Program-made: the position numbers and the translations under genes
DNA from: BOG-908 sp963692875
GTDB lineage: Bacteria; Pseudomonadota; Alphaproteobacteria; Acetobacterales; Acetobacteraceae
Direction of reading: 5' to 3'
Length of the DNA stretch: 64,000 bases
NCBI GenBank assembly: GCA_965198755.1
Contig: OZ240673.1
Location: forward strand, 2,666,001 to 2,730,000
The notes under the pieces: generated by a model
What the model saw: the letters and a program-made list of their open reading frames with translations, nothing else
What the model was told of the DNA's origin: nothing
Database searches by the model: none
In this document: positions 41,278 to 52,730 of the stretch, piece by piece
Layout: the number at the start of each line of letters is the position of its first letter
Numbering within the stretch: position 1 is the stretch's first letter

Positions 41278-41937
41278 TTGGCCGTCAGCATTCGTAGCGT
41301 TGCGATCGGCCATGCGCGCCTGTTCGTCGCCGTCGTGTTCGGCGCTGCGTCGCTTGCGGTGATACCGGCCGGCTGGACGCACCTGACGCGCGGGATCGCC
41401 GCCTGGGACGTGGGCACGTGTGCGTATCTTGTGCTGATGCTGGTGCTGTTCGCGCGGACGCCCGTCAGCCGCATGCCGGCGCGGGCCGAGGCGCAGCAGG
41501 ACGGCGAGTGGACGCTGTTTTTCCTGGTACTCGCGGCGATTGGCATAAGCTTCGCCGCCATCATCGGCGAGTTCGGCAGCATGAAGGCGGCGGCTGGGGC
41601 CAAGGAGCTGAAGGTGGCGCTTGTCGCGGCTACGCTCGTGCTGTCGTGGCTGCTGGCGCAGGCGGTGTTCGCGCTGCGTTATGCGCACGAGTTCTACCAG
41701 GTCTCGCCCGGCTGCCACGGCGTGGATGGCGGGCTCGCCTTTCCTGGCGAGAACGAGCCGGATTACTGGGATTTCCTGTATTTCTCAGTGGTGCTCGGCA
41801 TGACGTTCCAGGTGTCCGACGTGCAGATCACCGCGCGCAAGCTGCGGCGGCTGGCGACGCTGCACGGGTTGCTGGGGTTCGTGTTCAACACGGTGATCAT
41901 CGCGCTGTCGGTGAACCTGGCATCGGGGTTGCTGTAG
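41278..41937 (+). CDS. DUF1345 family membrane protein
   Basis: 219 aa from the TTG at 41278, which has a good ribosome-binding site (AAGGAG, 7-nt spacing). The longer frame starting in the PHR is rejected. Five hydrophobic segments; the family signature EPDYWDFLYFSVVLGMTFQV followed by SDVQIT is present. The function is unknown. Confidence 0.82.
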   Translation: MAVSIRSVAIGHARLFVAVVFGAASLAVIPAGWTHLTRGIAAWDVGTCAYLVLMLVLFARTPVSRMPARAEAQQDGEWTLFFLVLAAIGISFAAIIGEFGSMKAAAGAKELKVALVAATLVLSWLLAQAVFALRYAHEFYQVSPGCHGVDGGLAFPGENEPDYWDFLYFSVVLGMTFQVSDVQITARKLRRLATLHGLLGFVFNTVIIALSVNLASGLL

Positions 41938-41996
41938 GCGGAACTGCGGTTTCACGACGCCACGAGAGGTCCCGTCAGACCAGCGGCCATCAGGTA

Positions 41997-42129
41997 AGCA
42001 AGGCAGGGCCTTCTTTTCTGAAGAAAAGAAGCAAAAGACTTTTGGTCTTGCTGTCGCGATGGTTCTGCAGCGCGCGCCCAGGGAAACAAAGGTTTTTTGC
42101 TTCTTTTTTCGAAAAAGAACTGCTTGCTT
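41997..42129. repeat. PHR copy, complete (type C left, type A-like right)
   Basis: Left arm with CTGAAG centre and CAAAAGACTTTTGG, CTTGCTGTCGCGATGGTTCT, GCAGCGCGCGCCC; the right hairpin has lost one base. Confidence 0.9.
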
Positions 42130-42164
42130 CGCTTGCCACCGGTCGAGGTCTGCGACGGTTGAGA

Positions 42165-44282
42165 TTACTCGGCAACCACCTGCACTTTGCCCATCATGCC
42201 ATTATCCTCATGCTCGAGGATGTGGCAGTGGAACACCGTCTCGCCGATGTCGGCCCTGGTGAAGGTCATGCGTAGCTTCACCCATCCCGGCGCGCTTGGC
42301 CGTCCTGTGGCAACGTCGCCGACGAGCGGTGCCGCGGGCACGTTGATGGTGTCGAGCACGGGCTGCAGGTCGGGGTTCGCGCTGTCGGACGTGACGTCGC
42401 GGAAATGCACCTGGTGAGTGTGAAAGTCATGCACCTCCAGGGTGGAGTTCTCGACCAGCCACTCCTCGGTGACACTCTGTTTGCCGTGCAGGTGAACGAC
42501 GACCTGCGGCGCTGATGCATGCGTGAACGGTTTGACCGCCGTCGCCGCAGGGTCGACCTCGCCGTCATCCGACGCCACTTCGGTCAGGAAGAAATCCGTC
42601 GCGTTGGGGTCGAATTGCGACGCTGTCGGCGTCTGCACCAACCACTTGGTCTGGCCGTAGGTGAAATCGCGCGTGTATTCGGACAGCACGAAAGTCCTGT
42701 GCACGCTCGCGGTGTCCGACAGCGTAGCCAGGTATGGGGCGAGCGATGGTTCTCCGACCAGAAGGTCGCTGTCGTCAGCTGCATCCGGATCGACAGGCGA
42801 GCCGGACGGCGTGATCAGGAGCAGCCGCCGCGCCGGGTAGGCGTTGCCGCCGCAGCCGGGGTCTACTGCCTGGCTCTGCAGGTACAGCTCTGCGCCAGGC
42901 GGCGGCGCGTGCACCACGAACTCGACGCGCGAGGCCGGCGGCAGGATCAAGGGTGTCTTACCGACATCGAAGTTGGTGAAATGCCGGTTTCCCTGCGCGT
43001 CTGCGAGGCCCACGCCATCACGTGCGAAGACCTCGAGCGGTTGCGTGGTCAGCACGCCATTCTGCGACAGCACCAGCTCGGGCGAGACGTAGGAGTCGGC
43101 CGACGCGTTGACCATCCGGAATATCTGCCGCTGCCCCCGCTGCATCGCCTTGGCAAGCAGCTCGTTGTCGCCTGGGAAACCGCCCGACTGCTCCAGCACC
43201 GGGGCGCCGTTCAGCTTCAGCGCCCACAGCTCGGTGCCGCCCGCTTCGCCTGTGCCGGAAGCGCCCGTCGCGCACTCGCCGGCCTGGTCCGCCTGATCGA
43301 TCCGCGGGTCGAGAACCGGACCTCCCGCCGCGGTCCTGGCCGGGCTGCTGTGCTGCGCGATCTGTCGCGCCGCCTTGCGGTCCGCCTGCCTGGTGGTGCG
43401 CGACAGGCCCGGCCTCGGCCGGTCGGTGACGACCAGGACCTCGTCGCTCACGCCGATCGAACTGCGGTAGGCGTCGCCCGCATCTTCGACGACGATAGCG
43501 CCCGCCAGGCCCATCTGCGTTTCCTGCTCGGATTCACCGTGGATGTGCGTGTGATACCAGTACAGCCCGGCCGGGTGATACGCCGGCAGCGCGTAAGTGT
43601 AGTCGAGCGTGTTCGGTGCGGTCTGGCAGGACGGCAACGGATGCACGGGTCCTGCCCAGTTTGCCGGGTAGATGTTGCTGTTGAGCACCTCGTCGCTGCA
43701 CGGCTTGGGAGAGACGAACAGGCCGTGGACGTGCAGGTTGGCGTTGCCGTGTGCGACGTACGCTTCGGTTGCCATGATAGGGTAGTAGCTGCCGTTCGCG
43801 CCGGGGATCTCCGGAAACACCGGTCTTGGTCCGCACTGGCCTTCGAAGCCGAAAATCTCGATCGGGCAGTTGGTCGTGTTTCTCGCGCCGGTATCGAGCA
43901 ACTGGTTGGAGACCTGGATCTGCAGCGTGTGTCCGACGCCGACGCGCAACACGGGTGCATCCGGCAGCCCGTTGACGGCAAAACACAGGCGGTTGGATAG
44001 CGGATCGTAGCCGATCTGCAGACTGACGCTCGTGTCCCCCCCGGTGCCGACGCTGCCGATCGGCTGGTATCGGGACGGCTGCGCCTGGCAGGTGACCACA
44101 GGGGTTTCGGCTGGGGCGAGCGACTGCGCGGCGCTCGCGTAATCGGAATCCGACACGCTGCAGATCTTGCCCCAGAAATCATCGGTGCCTGCGCGCACCG
44201 GCAGGCTGACCGCCAACACTGCGAAGGCCGGGGTGGCGACACGCCACAAGATTACGCAAGCCGGCATCTTCGGCAACTCCAT
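42165..44282 (-). CDS. Secreted multicopper oxidase
   Basis: 705 aa. The N-terminus carries a signal peptide (ILWRVATPAFAVLAVSLPVR). All four copper-ligand motifs are visible: NLHVHGLFVSP, GLYWYHTHIHGES, EVHDFHTHQVHF and VFHCHILEHEDNGMM, so the type 1 and trinuclear copper sites can form. The substrate (phenols, Mn, Cu or Fe) is not predictable. The ATG at 44282 (MELPKMPACV) is chosen over a longer frame through a PHR. It lies in a locus with a broken kelch gene and a broken AraC regulator, yet its own frame is intact. Confidence 0.9.
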   Translation of the reverse strand: MELPKMPACVILWRVATPAFAVLAVSLPVRAGTDDFWGKICSVSDSDYASAAQSLAPAETPVVTCQAQPSRYQPIGSVGTGGDTSVSLQIGYDPLSNRLCFAVNGLPDAPVLRVGVGHTLQIQVSNQLLDTGARNTTNCPIEIFGFEGQCGPRPVFPEIPGANGSYYPIMATEAYVAHGNANLHVHGLFVSPKPCSDEVLNSNIYPANWAGPVHPLPSCQTAPNTLDYTYALPAYHPAGLYWYHTHIHGESEQETQMGLAGAIVVEDAGDAYRSSIGVSDEVLVVTDRPRPGLSRTTRQADRKAARQIAQHSSPARTAAGGPVLDPRIDQADQAGECATGASGTGEAGGTELWALKLNGAPVLEQSGGFPGDNELLAKAMQRGQRQIFRMVNASADSYVSPELVLSQNGVLTTQPLEVFARDGVGLADAQGNRHFTNFDVGKTPLILPPASRVEFVVHAPPPGAELYLQSQAVDPGCGGNAYPARRLLLITPSGSPVDPDAADDSDLLVGEPSLAPYLATLSDTASVHRTFVLSEYTRDFTYGQTKWLVQTPTASQFDPNATDFFLTEVASDDGEVDPAATAVKPFTHASAPQVVVHLHGKQSVTEEWLVENSTLEVHDFHTHQVHFRDVTSDSANPDLQPVLDTINVPAAPLVGDVATGRPSAPGWVKLRMTFTRADIGETVFHCHILEHEDNGMMGKVQVVAE

Positions 44283-44321
44283 GATTTTATATCCGCGGTC
44301 CGAGATGTTGACCGGTACTAA

Positions 44322-44440
44322 AGGAAGAAAGCAGTTCTTTTTTGAAAAAAAGAACCAAAAAACTTTTGTTCCCTTGGGTGTACGCTGCGGGAGAGTCCGC
44401 GACAGCAGGGACAACAGCTTTTTGCTTCTTTTTCTCGAAG
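44322..44440. repeat. PHR copy, left arm type A; right arm (type B) truncated
   Basis: Spacer GTACGCTGCGGGAGAGTCCG then CGACAGCAGGGAC. The right arm stops in its loop at TTTTTCTCGAAG. Confidence 0.87.
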
Positions 44441-44459
44441 TACTACGTGATAAACGAGC

Positions 44460-44491
44460 AGGTCTTGCAGCGAGCGTTCGCTGCAAGACCT
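44460..44491. terminator. 14-bp perfect hairpin, possible terminator of the kelch gene
   Basis: AGGTCTTGCAGCGA, loop GCGT, TCGCTGCAAGACCT. It lies 23 bp beyond the kelch stop on the minus strand. No T tract follows directly, so intrinsic termination is uncertain. Confidence 0.45.
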
Positions 44492-44514
44492 GGGCGTCCG
44501 TCAGTCCGGTCGCG

Positions 44515-46149
44515 TCAGGGCTTGACGGTCACGGCCACCGGAGACGACGCGAAGCCACTCGCAACGACGAAGAGCCGGCTTGCACCGGTCTCGACGCCAG
44601 CAGGCAGCGTGAAGCTGGCCGTGGAACGCGCCGCTGGCGTCACCGTCATCGCGCTGAAGTTAGACGTGCGGGCGTAAAAGACGTGCCCGGTAGCGTTGTT
44701 GGTGATGCGCACGATCGGGTAGTTCGTCGCACTCTGGTAGTCGTCACCATACGAAGCGCCCTGCGTCACGCCGCCAAGCTGCGCGCCCCGCAGCGTGTAG
44801 GTGGAGCCGGCTTTGAGCGTTGCCGGCACGCTGACGTTCGTGGGCGCGGCGCCGGCCACTGGCGCCGCAGGGTCGGTGTAGATCTCGACGTCGCCGCTCT
44901 GGTCCGTCAGCAGGACCTGACCGGTCGGCAGCAGGAGCATGTTGCCCTGGTAGTCCGACTCGGTCGGTGCGTTGGGCGTGTCATCGGTCTGCGTGAAGCT
45001 GGTGCCGTCATAAACAAAGAAATGTGCCGTCGTCTGCGCGTAGCCAGGGCCGCCCATCGCTAGGATGCGGCCACTCGGCAGCACCGTGGCAGGCGCGTCC
45101 GCCATGCCGTATTGTTTTGAGTCGACGATGGGCATGTCGGGGCCGGCCGTCCAGACGCCGCTCTTGCTGTAGGTGGCCGTGTGGCCTGGCGTGGACGCAA
45201 AGGCGAAGACGTCTCCGTTCAGCATGGTCACCTGAGGACCGATCTCGCCATTTTCGTCCCAGAGCTGTACAGGCGGCGCGCCGATACGGGCCCAGTAGCC
45301 GTTCTTGTAGTTGTAAAGCGCGGCCTGCGTCTTCTTCTTCGAGTTGTCGTAGGCCGCAGTGGTCAGAACACGGCCGTTCTGCAGCAGTGATTGGCTCGCC
45401 TCGTCGCTACCGATGACATTATTCGTGCCTGACGCAGTCCAGGACAAGGTCGATGCGTTGAAAAGTTGCTGAGCACCAGATGGCGGCGTGTACACCGGAG
45501 TGAGCATGAACGTGCCGTTGTCCAGCACAATGCCGTTGGCGTCGCCGATTGAACTAGTCTGACCCATGCCGGCCGGTGGCGACACGGGAGTCCAGGTGTT
45601 GGCAACGGGATCATACAGTGAGCCCTGCCCGCTCCACACGCCGTCACCGTTATTGTACTCACCACCTTCGATGATGACACGGCCGTCGGGCAGGATAGCC
45701 GACGCGACATAAAGCGGCTCATAGCCGGCCTGCATGTCGGCGAGGCGAGTTCAGGTGCCGTTGACGTAGCTGCCGTTGATGTCGGGGGTCAGCTTGAACC
45801 AGCTCGTGCCGGTTCCGCCGTCTGCCGAACCATTTACGTCACCGACCAGCACCGTGCCATCTGTCAGCAGCAAAGGGCACATCGCGCCGAAACTGGGCTG
45901 GTTGGTCAAAGGCTGCCAGACGCTGCCGCTGGGCCGTTTGCCAGGCGCGTGCGCGGCGACCATGTGGGCGTGCGTCAGAGTCTGCAGAAGCTCCGGATTT
46001 GCGGCCTTGAGCTGCTCGTAATGCATCCTGGAGATCGGCGCCGGGTGGACCAGAGTCATCGTCTGAGCCGACAGGGCACTCATGGATGACAGCAAAGCAA
46101 TTGCCGAACAAGCCGTCAGACAAGTGCTACTCTTCAAAACGCGCAACAT
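44515..46149 (-). pseudogene. Secreted kelch-repeat/galactose-oxidase-like protein, interrupted by one stop codon
   Basis: 544 codons if read through. A signal peptide (CSAIALLSSMSALSAQ) and 131 residues end at a TGA (45751-45753); the same frame continues directly with TRLADMQAGYEPLYVASAIL and PDGRVIIEGGEYN to 44515. The context GSYVNGT-stop-TRLADM suggests a Trp codon (TGG to TGA) in a kelch-type motif. The C-terminal domain is DUF1929-like (GASYGDDYQSATNYPIVRIT). It is read as an inactivated gene by one nonsense change, or a sequence error. It sits beside the multicopper oxidase and the broken AraC gene. Confidence 0.85.
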
Positions 46150-46308
46150 GGTATTCCCTTTGATGGATGAGACGAGGCGGTGCGCGAGTACTATCGTGTA
46201 AAGTCAAACAGACGCGCCGTCGCCGCAGCATTAGCGGTTAACTGGAAAAAGTTATTTGACGGATCGTGCATGATTTGTAACACCCGCAGAATAGGGCGGT
46301 ATCTGCAA

Positions 46309-47396
46309 ATGTCTTCCGAAATGCCGTTGTCGTGTGGTCGGCAGCGTGTAGGCTTCCTCGCGCTGCTTCCGACGCTGCTGCGCCGCCTCGGCGCCGATGC
46401 GGGTGATGCGTTGATGCAAGCCGGCCTCGCTCCGGACTCGCTCGACGACCCCACGAAGTTCGTGCCGTTCAAGTCTGCAGCGGAGTTGCTGGTTGCCTCG
46501 GCACGGCTGACGGATTGTCAGCAGTTCGGCTTCATGCTCGGCGAGCAGATACGCCCGCAGATGCTCGGGTTGGCGGGCGAACTGATGTGCAACGCGCCCA
46601 CACTGGGCGCCGCCCTGCGCGACTTCAACAGCATGCAATACACGAACTCCACGAGCAGCGTCTCGTACCTGATCGTGACAGGCGGACAGGCGGACAGGCG
46701 ATGCTGGGCTTCAGCGTTGTCGAAAGAGACGTCGAGGGTGTTGCATACATCTACGACACGGCCGCCGTCGCGGCTCTCAACATCGTCTGCTCCCTGACCG
46801 GCGCGGACCAGTCGCACGCGACGCTGTCGATCTCTCACGACGAGCCGCGGGACTTGACAGAGCTTCGGCATAAATTCACCGGCCCGGTGATCTTCGACGC
46901 CGACGCGACCGGCGTCATGTTTCCTGCGTCGTGGCTGACGCTGCCAGTCCGCGGCGCCGATGTCTCTCAACGAAAGGGGTTGCAAGACCGCGTCAACGCA
47001 ACCCGGCGTTCAGATGTCCTCGGCCCCCTCGCACATTTCAGGCGCGAGGTCTGGGTGGCGCTGATGTGCGGGAACTTCCACGCAAGCGAGGTCGCAGAGA
47101 GGATGGGCTACAGCAAACGTTTGCTGCAGCGCCACCTCCATGAGGCCGGGACCACGTATTCAGAGGTGTTGGACCAGACGCGTTGCGAAATGGCGAGCCA
47201 GTTGCTGACGAACACCATGATAAGCTTCAGCAGCATCTCGCTCCTGCTGCGCTACTCAGAACAAAGCGTATTCTCACGTTCGTTCCGTCTCTGGACCGGC
47301 GTGACACCGCTGGAGTTCCGAAGACGGCGGCTCGTGCTGAACAGCGAGAGACAATACGTACGGGCGCGCGCGTACGACCTCGTTGCTGCGCACTGA
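46309..47396 (+). pseudogene. AraC-family regulator with frameshifting 8-bp duplication
   Basis: The N-terminal arabinose-binding-like domain (VGFLALLPTLLRRLGADAGD, KSAAELLVASARL, QIRPQMLGLAGELMCNAPTL) is in one frame up to SYLIVTGGQA. The rest (GFSVVERDVEGVAYIYDTAA and an AraC HTH: GNFHASEVAERMGYSKRLLQ, SLLLRYSEQSVFSRSFRLWT GVTPLEFR) is in another frame. At 46684-46699 the 8-mer GGACAGGC occurs twice in tandem; removing one copy restores TGGQAMLGFSV. It is divergent from the kelch gene and may have regulated it. Confidence 0.88.
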
Positions 47397-47735
47397 CCCT
47401 GAATGAGAGCGAGCCTGGTTCACCGAGCGCGATCCACGCCGCCCCGGGAAGACGCCTATCCCGGCATCCCGAGACGCGCCGCGCCGGCGGCCACACCCGG
47501 CGTTGCAGCCGTCCGCAATTGGCGGCGGAGCCGGCCACGGGGCGGCGGCATCGAACGGCGCGCTGGTGACCAAGCTAGGCTGTCCTGCATGCCCCCATGC
47601 TGATGCGCCAGTGCTGGTGCGTGCGTGCTGATGCGTGGTTCGCTTCCACCACCGCCTGTTCAGCTTGCGCCCGGACCACGCCCCACACTCCCCTTTGACT
47701 TGACGCCACCCTCGCCCGCGCCTCCTATGGCGCCA
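47397..47735. other. Non-coding region upstream of the TPP riboswitch
   Basis: No gene recognised. A short CTGATGCGCCAGTGCTGGTG-like direct-repeat patch occurs near 47600-47640. The thiC promoter is presumably here. Confidence 0.4.
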
Positions 47736-47845
47736 TTCCGGGGGGAGCCCTGACAAGGGGCTGAGAGTCAGCTGCGCCGGCAATGCCGGCAGCGCGGTGA
47801 CCCCGACCAACCTGATCCGGGTCATGCCGGCGGAGGGACGGAGCC
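47736..47845 (+). promoter_or_regulatory. TPP (THI-box) riboswitch
   Basis: Conserved core elements in order: GGGGGGAGCCCTGACAAGGG then GCTGAGAG, a variable stem GCGCCGGCAATGCCGGCAGC, CCCCGACCAACCTGATCCGG and GTCATGCCGGCGGAGGGACG. It is placed 65 bp before thiC, as expected for thiamine-pyrophosphate repression of thiC. Confidence 0.95.
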
Positions 47846-47910
47846 TTGGCACACAGCGCCACTCGTCCGCGCCGCGCATTCCGGCCCCGCAGGGGGAAAA
47901 AGGAGCGGCC

Positions 47911-49737
<1,827 letters not shown>

Positions 49738-49792
49738 GAAGCTGCACACTGCCATGATTGATACCGGCTGTCGGAGACTTCGACCGGCGGGA

Positions 49793-49930
49793 GGCAAGGC
49801 AAGCAGTTCTTTTTTGAAAAAAAGAACCAAAAAACTTTTGTTCCCTGGAGTACACGCTGCGGGAGACTCCGCGACAGCAGGACCAAAAGTTTTTTGCTGC
49901 TTTTTTTCAAAAAAGCAGGCCTTGCTTTCT
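49793..49930. repeat. PHR copy, complete (type A arms; right stem CTGC)
   Basis: Spacer GTACACGCTGCGGGAGACTC then CGCGACAGCAGGACC. Its right end CCTTGCTTTC contains the probable TTG start of the amidohydrolase. Confidence 0.93.
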
Positions 49931-51304
49931 CTCCTGCTGGCGGCGCTGCTGCCGCCGGCAGCCTGCGCCGCCGACGCGCCTGTCACCGCCCTGATAGGCG
50001 GCACCGTCATCGACGTCTCGCATGGCGGCACCAGCACGCACGACGTGGCCGGCGCGGTGGTGCTTATGCAGGGCACGCAGATCACCGCAATGGGGGCAGC
50101 CGGCCAGGTCGCGATCCCGCCTAGTGCCACCGTGGTGCACATCGACGGCAAGTTCGTCATCCCCGGCCTGGTGGACGGCTTCACCGGCATGCAGAACCAG
50201 GCGGAAGCCAACGCCGAGCTCTACGAAGGTGTCACCACGATCGGCGCCTCGGGCGACGACCGGCGCGGTGCCATCGACTTCGCCGCCGACCCCAGCCCGC
50301 ACGTCTACCCGGTGGACAGCGCCGGCACCACCGACGATTGGAGCCTGCTGCGCCCCGACCCCGCCTGGCGCGACCGCCTGGCCGACGCCGGCGCGCCGCA
50401 CGAGACGGTCCCGGCCGAGACCGCGGCGCAGGTGGACGAGACGATCCGCCGCGGTGCGAAGATCATCTGGATCGGCCACAACATCACCCAGGCCAACGCC
50501 GCCGCCATCATCGCCCAGGCACGCGCGCACCACGTGGCCACCTACGGCGAGTTCGTGGCCACCCCCTACCAGGCCGGCATCACCGCCGGCGTCAACGTGC
50601 TGCTGCACATGTCGCGCCTGGAGCTGGGCCTGGCACCTGCGGACCTGCTGGCCCGTGCGCAGGCCGACCCGGACGGGCGCGGCGCCAGCCCCGCCTACCT
50701 CTCGATCAACGGCGTGGACCCTGCCGGACCGGAGGTTGCCGCCTACGCCGAGCTGATCGCGGCCCACCACGTGGCGCTGATGCCCACCTTCAGCCTGGCC
50801 TACGCGGTGATGCCCAGCCATCGCAACCTGTGGCACGAGCCGGCCGCCGCCCTGCTGGACCCCAAGACGATGATCTACGCCGCCGACCCGAAAACCGGCG
50901 AGGTGCCGTTCCCGTCCCTCAGCGTGCGCGCCTCGATGACCAGCACGGCGATGCACAGCTTCGCCATCGACACGATCATGATCGGCCACCACGTCCCCGT
51001 CCTGGCCGCCAGCGGTGCGAGCTGGGAAGGCACGCTGCCCGGGATTTCCATGCACACCGAGCTGGAGCTGCTGACCGACGCGGGGCTGGACGCGCGCCAG
51101 GCGCTGGCGGCGGCCACCGGCAACTACGCCGAACTGCTCGGCTGGTCCGAACTGGGGGCGGTGGAGGCAGGGCGGCGGGCGGACCTGGTGGTGCTGAACC
51201 GCGACCCGCGGCAGGACGTGCGCAACGTGGACGCGATCAATGCGGTCTATCTGTCCGGGGCTCGGGTGGACCGGGAGGGGATGGTCAGGGGGAAGGGCGG
51301 GTAG
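49922..51304 (+). CDS. Secreted amidohydrolase-family protein
   Basis: 460 aa from the TTG at 49922; the signal peptide (LSLLLAALLPPAACAA) follows at once, and no other start gives it. The start codon lies in the last bases of the PHR, so the repeat supplies it. The body follows the metal-dependent hydrolase pattern: ALIGGTVIDVSHGG, GKFVIPGLVDGF, and the C-terminal QALAAATGNYAELLGWSELG then AVEAGRRADLVVLNRDP. The usual HxH after PGLVD is replaced (DGFTGMQ), so metal binding or activity may differ. Substrate unknown. Confidence 0.8.
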   Translation: MLSLLLAALLPPAACAADAPVTALIGGTVIDVSHGGTSTHDVAGAVVLMQGTQITAMGAAGQVAIPPSATVVHIDGKFVIPGLVDGFTGMQNQAEANAELYEGVTTIGASGDDRRGAIDFAADPSPHVYPVDSAGTTDDWSLLRPDPAWRDRLADAGAPHETVPAETAAQVDETIRRGAKIIWIGHNITQANAAAIIAQARAHHVATYGEFVATPYQAGITAGVNVLLHMSRLELGLAPADLLARAQADPDGRGASPAYLSINGVDPAGPEVAAYAELIAAHHVALMPTFSLAYAVMPSHRNLWHEPAAALLDPKTMIYAADPKTGEVPFPSLSVRASMTSTAMHSFAIDTIMIGHHVPVLAASGASWEGTLPGISMHTELELLTDAGLDARQALAAATGNYAELLGWSELGAVEAGRRADLVVLNRDPRQDVRNVDAINAVYLSGARVDREGMVRGKGG

Positions 51305-51500
51305 GAAAGGAAGCGCTTCTTTTTCGAGAAAAAGAAGGAAAAAGCTTTTGGGAGCGCTGTCGCGTGAAGCTGAAACACTATTCCTAAACGGCGATGCCAA
51401 GAAAGCTGCCCAAGTCCGCGTGTCGCAAAGGTTTCCGCAACGCGCGCCCAAAGGAACAAAAGTTTTTTGGTTCTTTTTTTCAAAAAAGAACCGCTTCCTT
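51304..51500. repeat. PHR copy, complete with long spacer (type B left, type A right)
   Basis: Starts at the amidohydrolase stop. Left arm with CGAG centre and GAGCGCTGTCGCGTGAAGCT then GAAACACTA; the right half is CGCAACGCGCGCCCAAAGGA then a GTTC/GAAC arm. Confidence 0.9.
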
Positions 51501-51534
51501 TCTTCCGCTCAGGATGCTCACGCGCCAGCCAGTG

Positions 51535-51735
51535 TTACTGATGCGCGCCCGGGCGTCCCCCTTTGGAGCTCTTAGTCGCCATGTCCACGCTCCAGGTGTG
51601 GGCGCGCCTGTCGCGCCGGTAATTGCGGATGTCGCCACGCAGGTACCAGTAGTTCGCCAGGACCCACAGGCTGAGCGAGATCAACCCCATCAGAAGCAGC
51701 CGGTGAGCAGATATCAGCAGGGCAATATGGGCCAC
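51535..51735 (-). CDS. Small single-pass membrane protein, hypothetical
   Basis: 66 aa: one hydrophobic helix (LLLMGLISLSLWVLANYWYL) followed by a basic tail (RGDIRNYRRDRRAHTWSVDM). Not recognised. It is divergent from the SDHAF4-like gene. Composition is plausible for coding but supported by nothing else. Confidence 0.4.
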   Translation of the reverse strand: MAHIALLISAHRLLLMGLISLSLWVLANYWYLRGDIRNYRRDRRAHTWSVDMATKSSKGGRPGAHQ

Positions 51736-51832
51736 CGGACTCTCCTGCTGTGGGCACGGTTGCAGAGATGGCGGAGATTACCCGGGCAGGCAAGGGATTG
51801 CCAAAGCATCGGGCCCGACAAATCTCCTTGCC

Positions 51833-51976
51833 ATGGACACCACCGAACCAACTCATCCCGAGGCCGAGGCAAAGCCCGCCGCTGCCAAGCTGCCCAAGGA
51901 GATCGGCGGTCCGAAGGGACCCGAGCCCACCCGCTATGGCGACTGGGAGGTCAAAGGCCGCTGCACCGACTTCTGA
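51833..51976 (+). CDS. DUF1674 / succinate dehydrogenase assembly factor 4 homologue
   Basis: 47 aa, a small gene. The C-terminus EIGGPKGPEPTRYGDWEVKG then RCTDF is the conserved DUF1674/SDHAF4 signature; in mitochondria SDHAF4 helps flavinated SdhA join SdhB. The N-terminus is a short acidic/Ala-rich linker (MDTTEPTHPEAEAKPAAAK). No sdh genes are near, which is common for this family. It ends ~45 bp before a PHR right arm. Confidence 0.88.
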   Translation: MDTTEPTHPEAEAKPAAAKLPKEIGGPKGPEPTRYGDWEVKGRCTDF

Positions 51977-52020
51977 CACGCCGGCCACTCAAGATGCAGA
52001 GTGTCCCCAAGCGGGAGGTC

Positions 52021-52069
52021 CGAGAGCAAAAGTTTTTTGGTTCTTTTTTTCAAAAAAGAACCGCTTTCT
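52021..52069. repeat. PHR copy, right arm only (type A)
   Basis: GAGAGCAAAAGTTTTTTGG then a GTTC/GAAC arm. It ends 1-2 bp before the probable TTG start of the next gene. Confidence 0.88.
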
Positions 52070-52070
52070 T

Positions 52071-52730
52071 TTGACCTCCCTGGTCATCGGCGCTACCGGC
52101 GGCCTAGGTGCCGCCCTGGTCGCCGCCCTGCACGGCACCCCCGTCCACGCCCTCGGCCGAAGCAGCGACCCTCCCCTGGACCTCACCGACGAGGCTAGCA
52201 TCGCCGCCGCCGCCGCACGTCTGCTGGCGCATGCGCCGTTCTCGCGCATCGTGGTCGCCACCGGTGCGCTGAGCATCGGCGGAACCGGGCCGGAAAAGCG
52301 CCTGGCGGACCTGGACCCTGCGGTGATGGCGCGCGCTTTCGCCATCAACACCATCGGGCCGGCGCTGCTGATCAAGCACTTCTCGGCGCTGCTGCCGCGT
52401 GAGGGTCGGTCGGTGCTGGCCGTGCTCTCGGCGCGGGTGGGCAGCATCGGCGACAACCGGCTGGGCGGCTGGTACTCCTACCGCGCGTCGAAGGCGGCGC
52501 TGAACCAGGTGGTGCGCACGGCCGCGGTGGAAGTGGCGCGCCGGCGGCCGGATGCGGTGCTGCTGGCGCTGCACCCGGGCACCGTGCGCACCGGGCTGTC
52601 GGCGCCGTTCACTGCGGCGGACCAGGGAATGACGGCGGCGGAGGCAGCGCGGTTGTTGTTGCTGGTCATGGATCAGGCGACGGAGAGTGGGGTGTTTCTC
52701 GACTATGGGGGGGCTGTGGTGGCCTGGTAA
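52071..52730 (+). CDS. Short-chain dehydrogenase/reductase
   Basis: 219 aa from the TTG at 52071. NAD(P) fold: LVIGATGGLGAALVAAL at the N-terminus (glycine-rich motif), the Asn of AINTIGPALLI, catalytic Ser in VLSARVGSIGDN, and the YxxxK pair in WYSYRASKAALNQ. The C-terminal LHPGTVRTGLSAPF is typical of C-factor-like SDRs. The start codon directly follows a PHR arm and no earlier start outside the repeat exists. Its TAA is directly followed by another PHR. Substrate unknown. Confidence 0.85.
   Translation: MTSLVIGATGGLGAALVAALHGTPVHALGRSSDPPLDLTDEASIAAAAARLLAHAPFSRIVVATGALSIGGTGPEKRLADLDPAVMARAFAINTIGPALLIKHFSALLPREGRSVLAVLSARVGSIGDNRLGGWYSYRASKAALNQVVRTAAVEVARRRPDAVLLALHPGTVRTGLSAPFTAADQGMTAAEAARLLLLVMDQATESGVFLDYGGAVVAW

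Noticed and set aside
46681..46705. Programmed ribosomal frameshifting in the AraC gene
   Set aside because: There is no slippery heptamer; an exact 8-bp duplication explains the shift.
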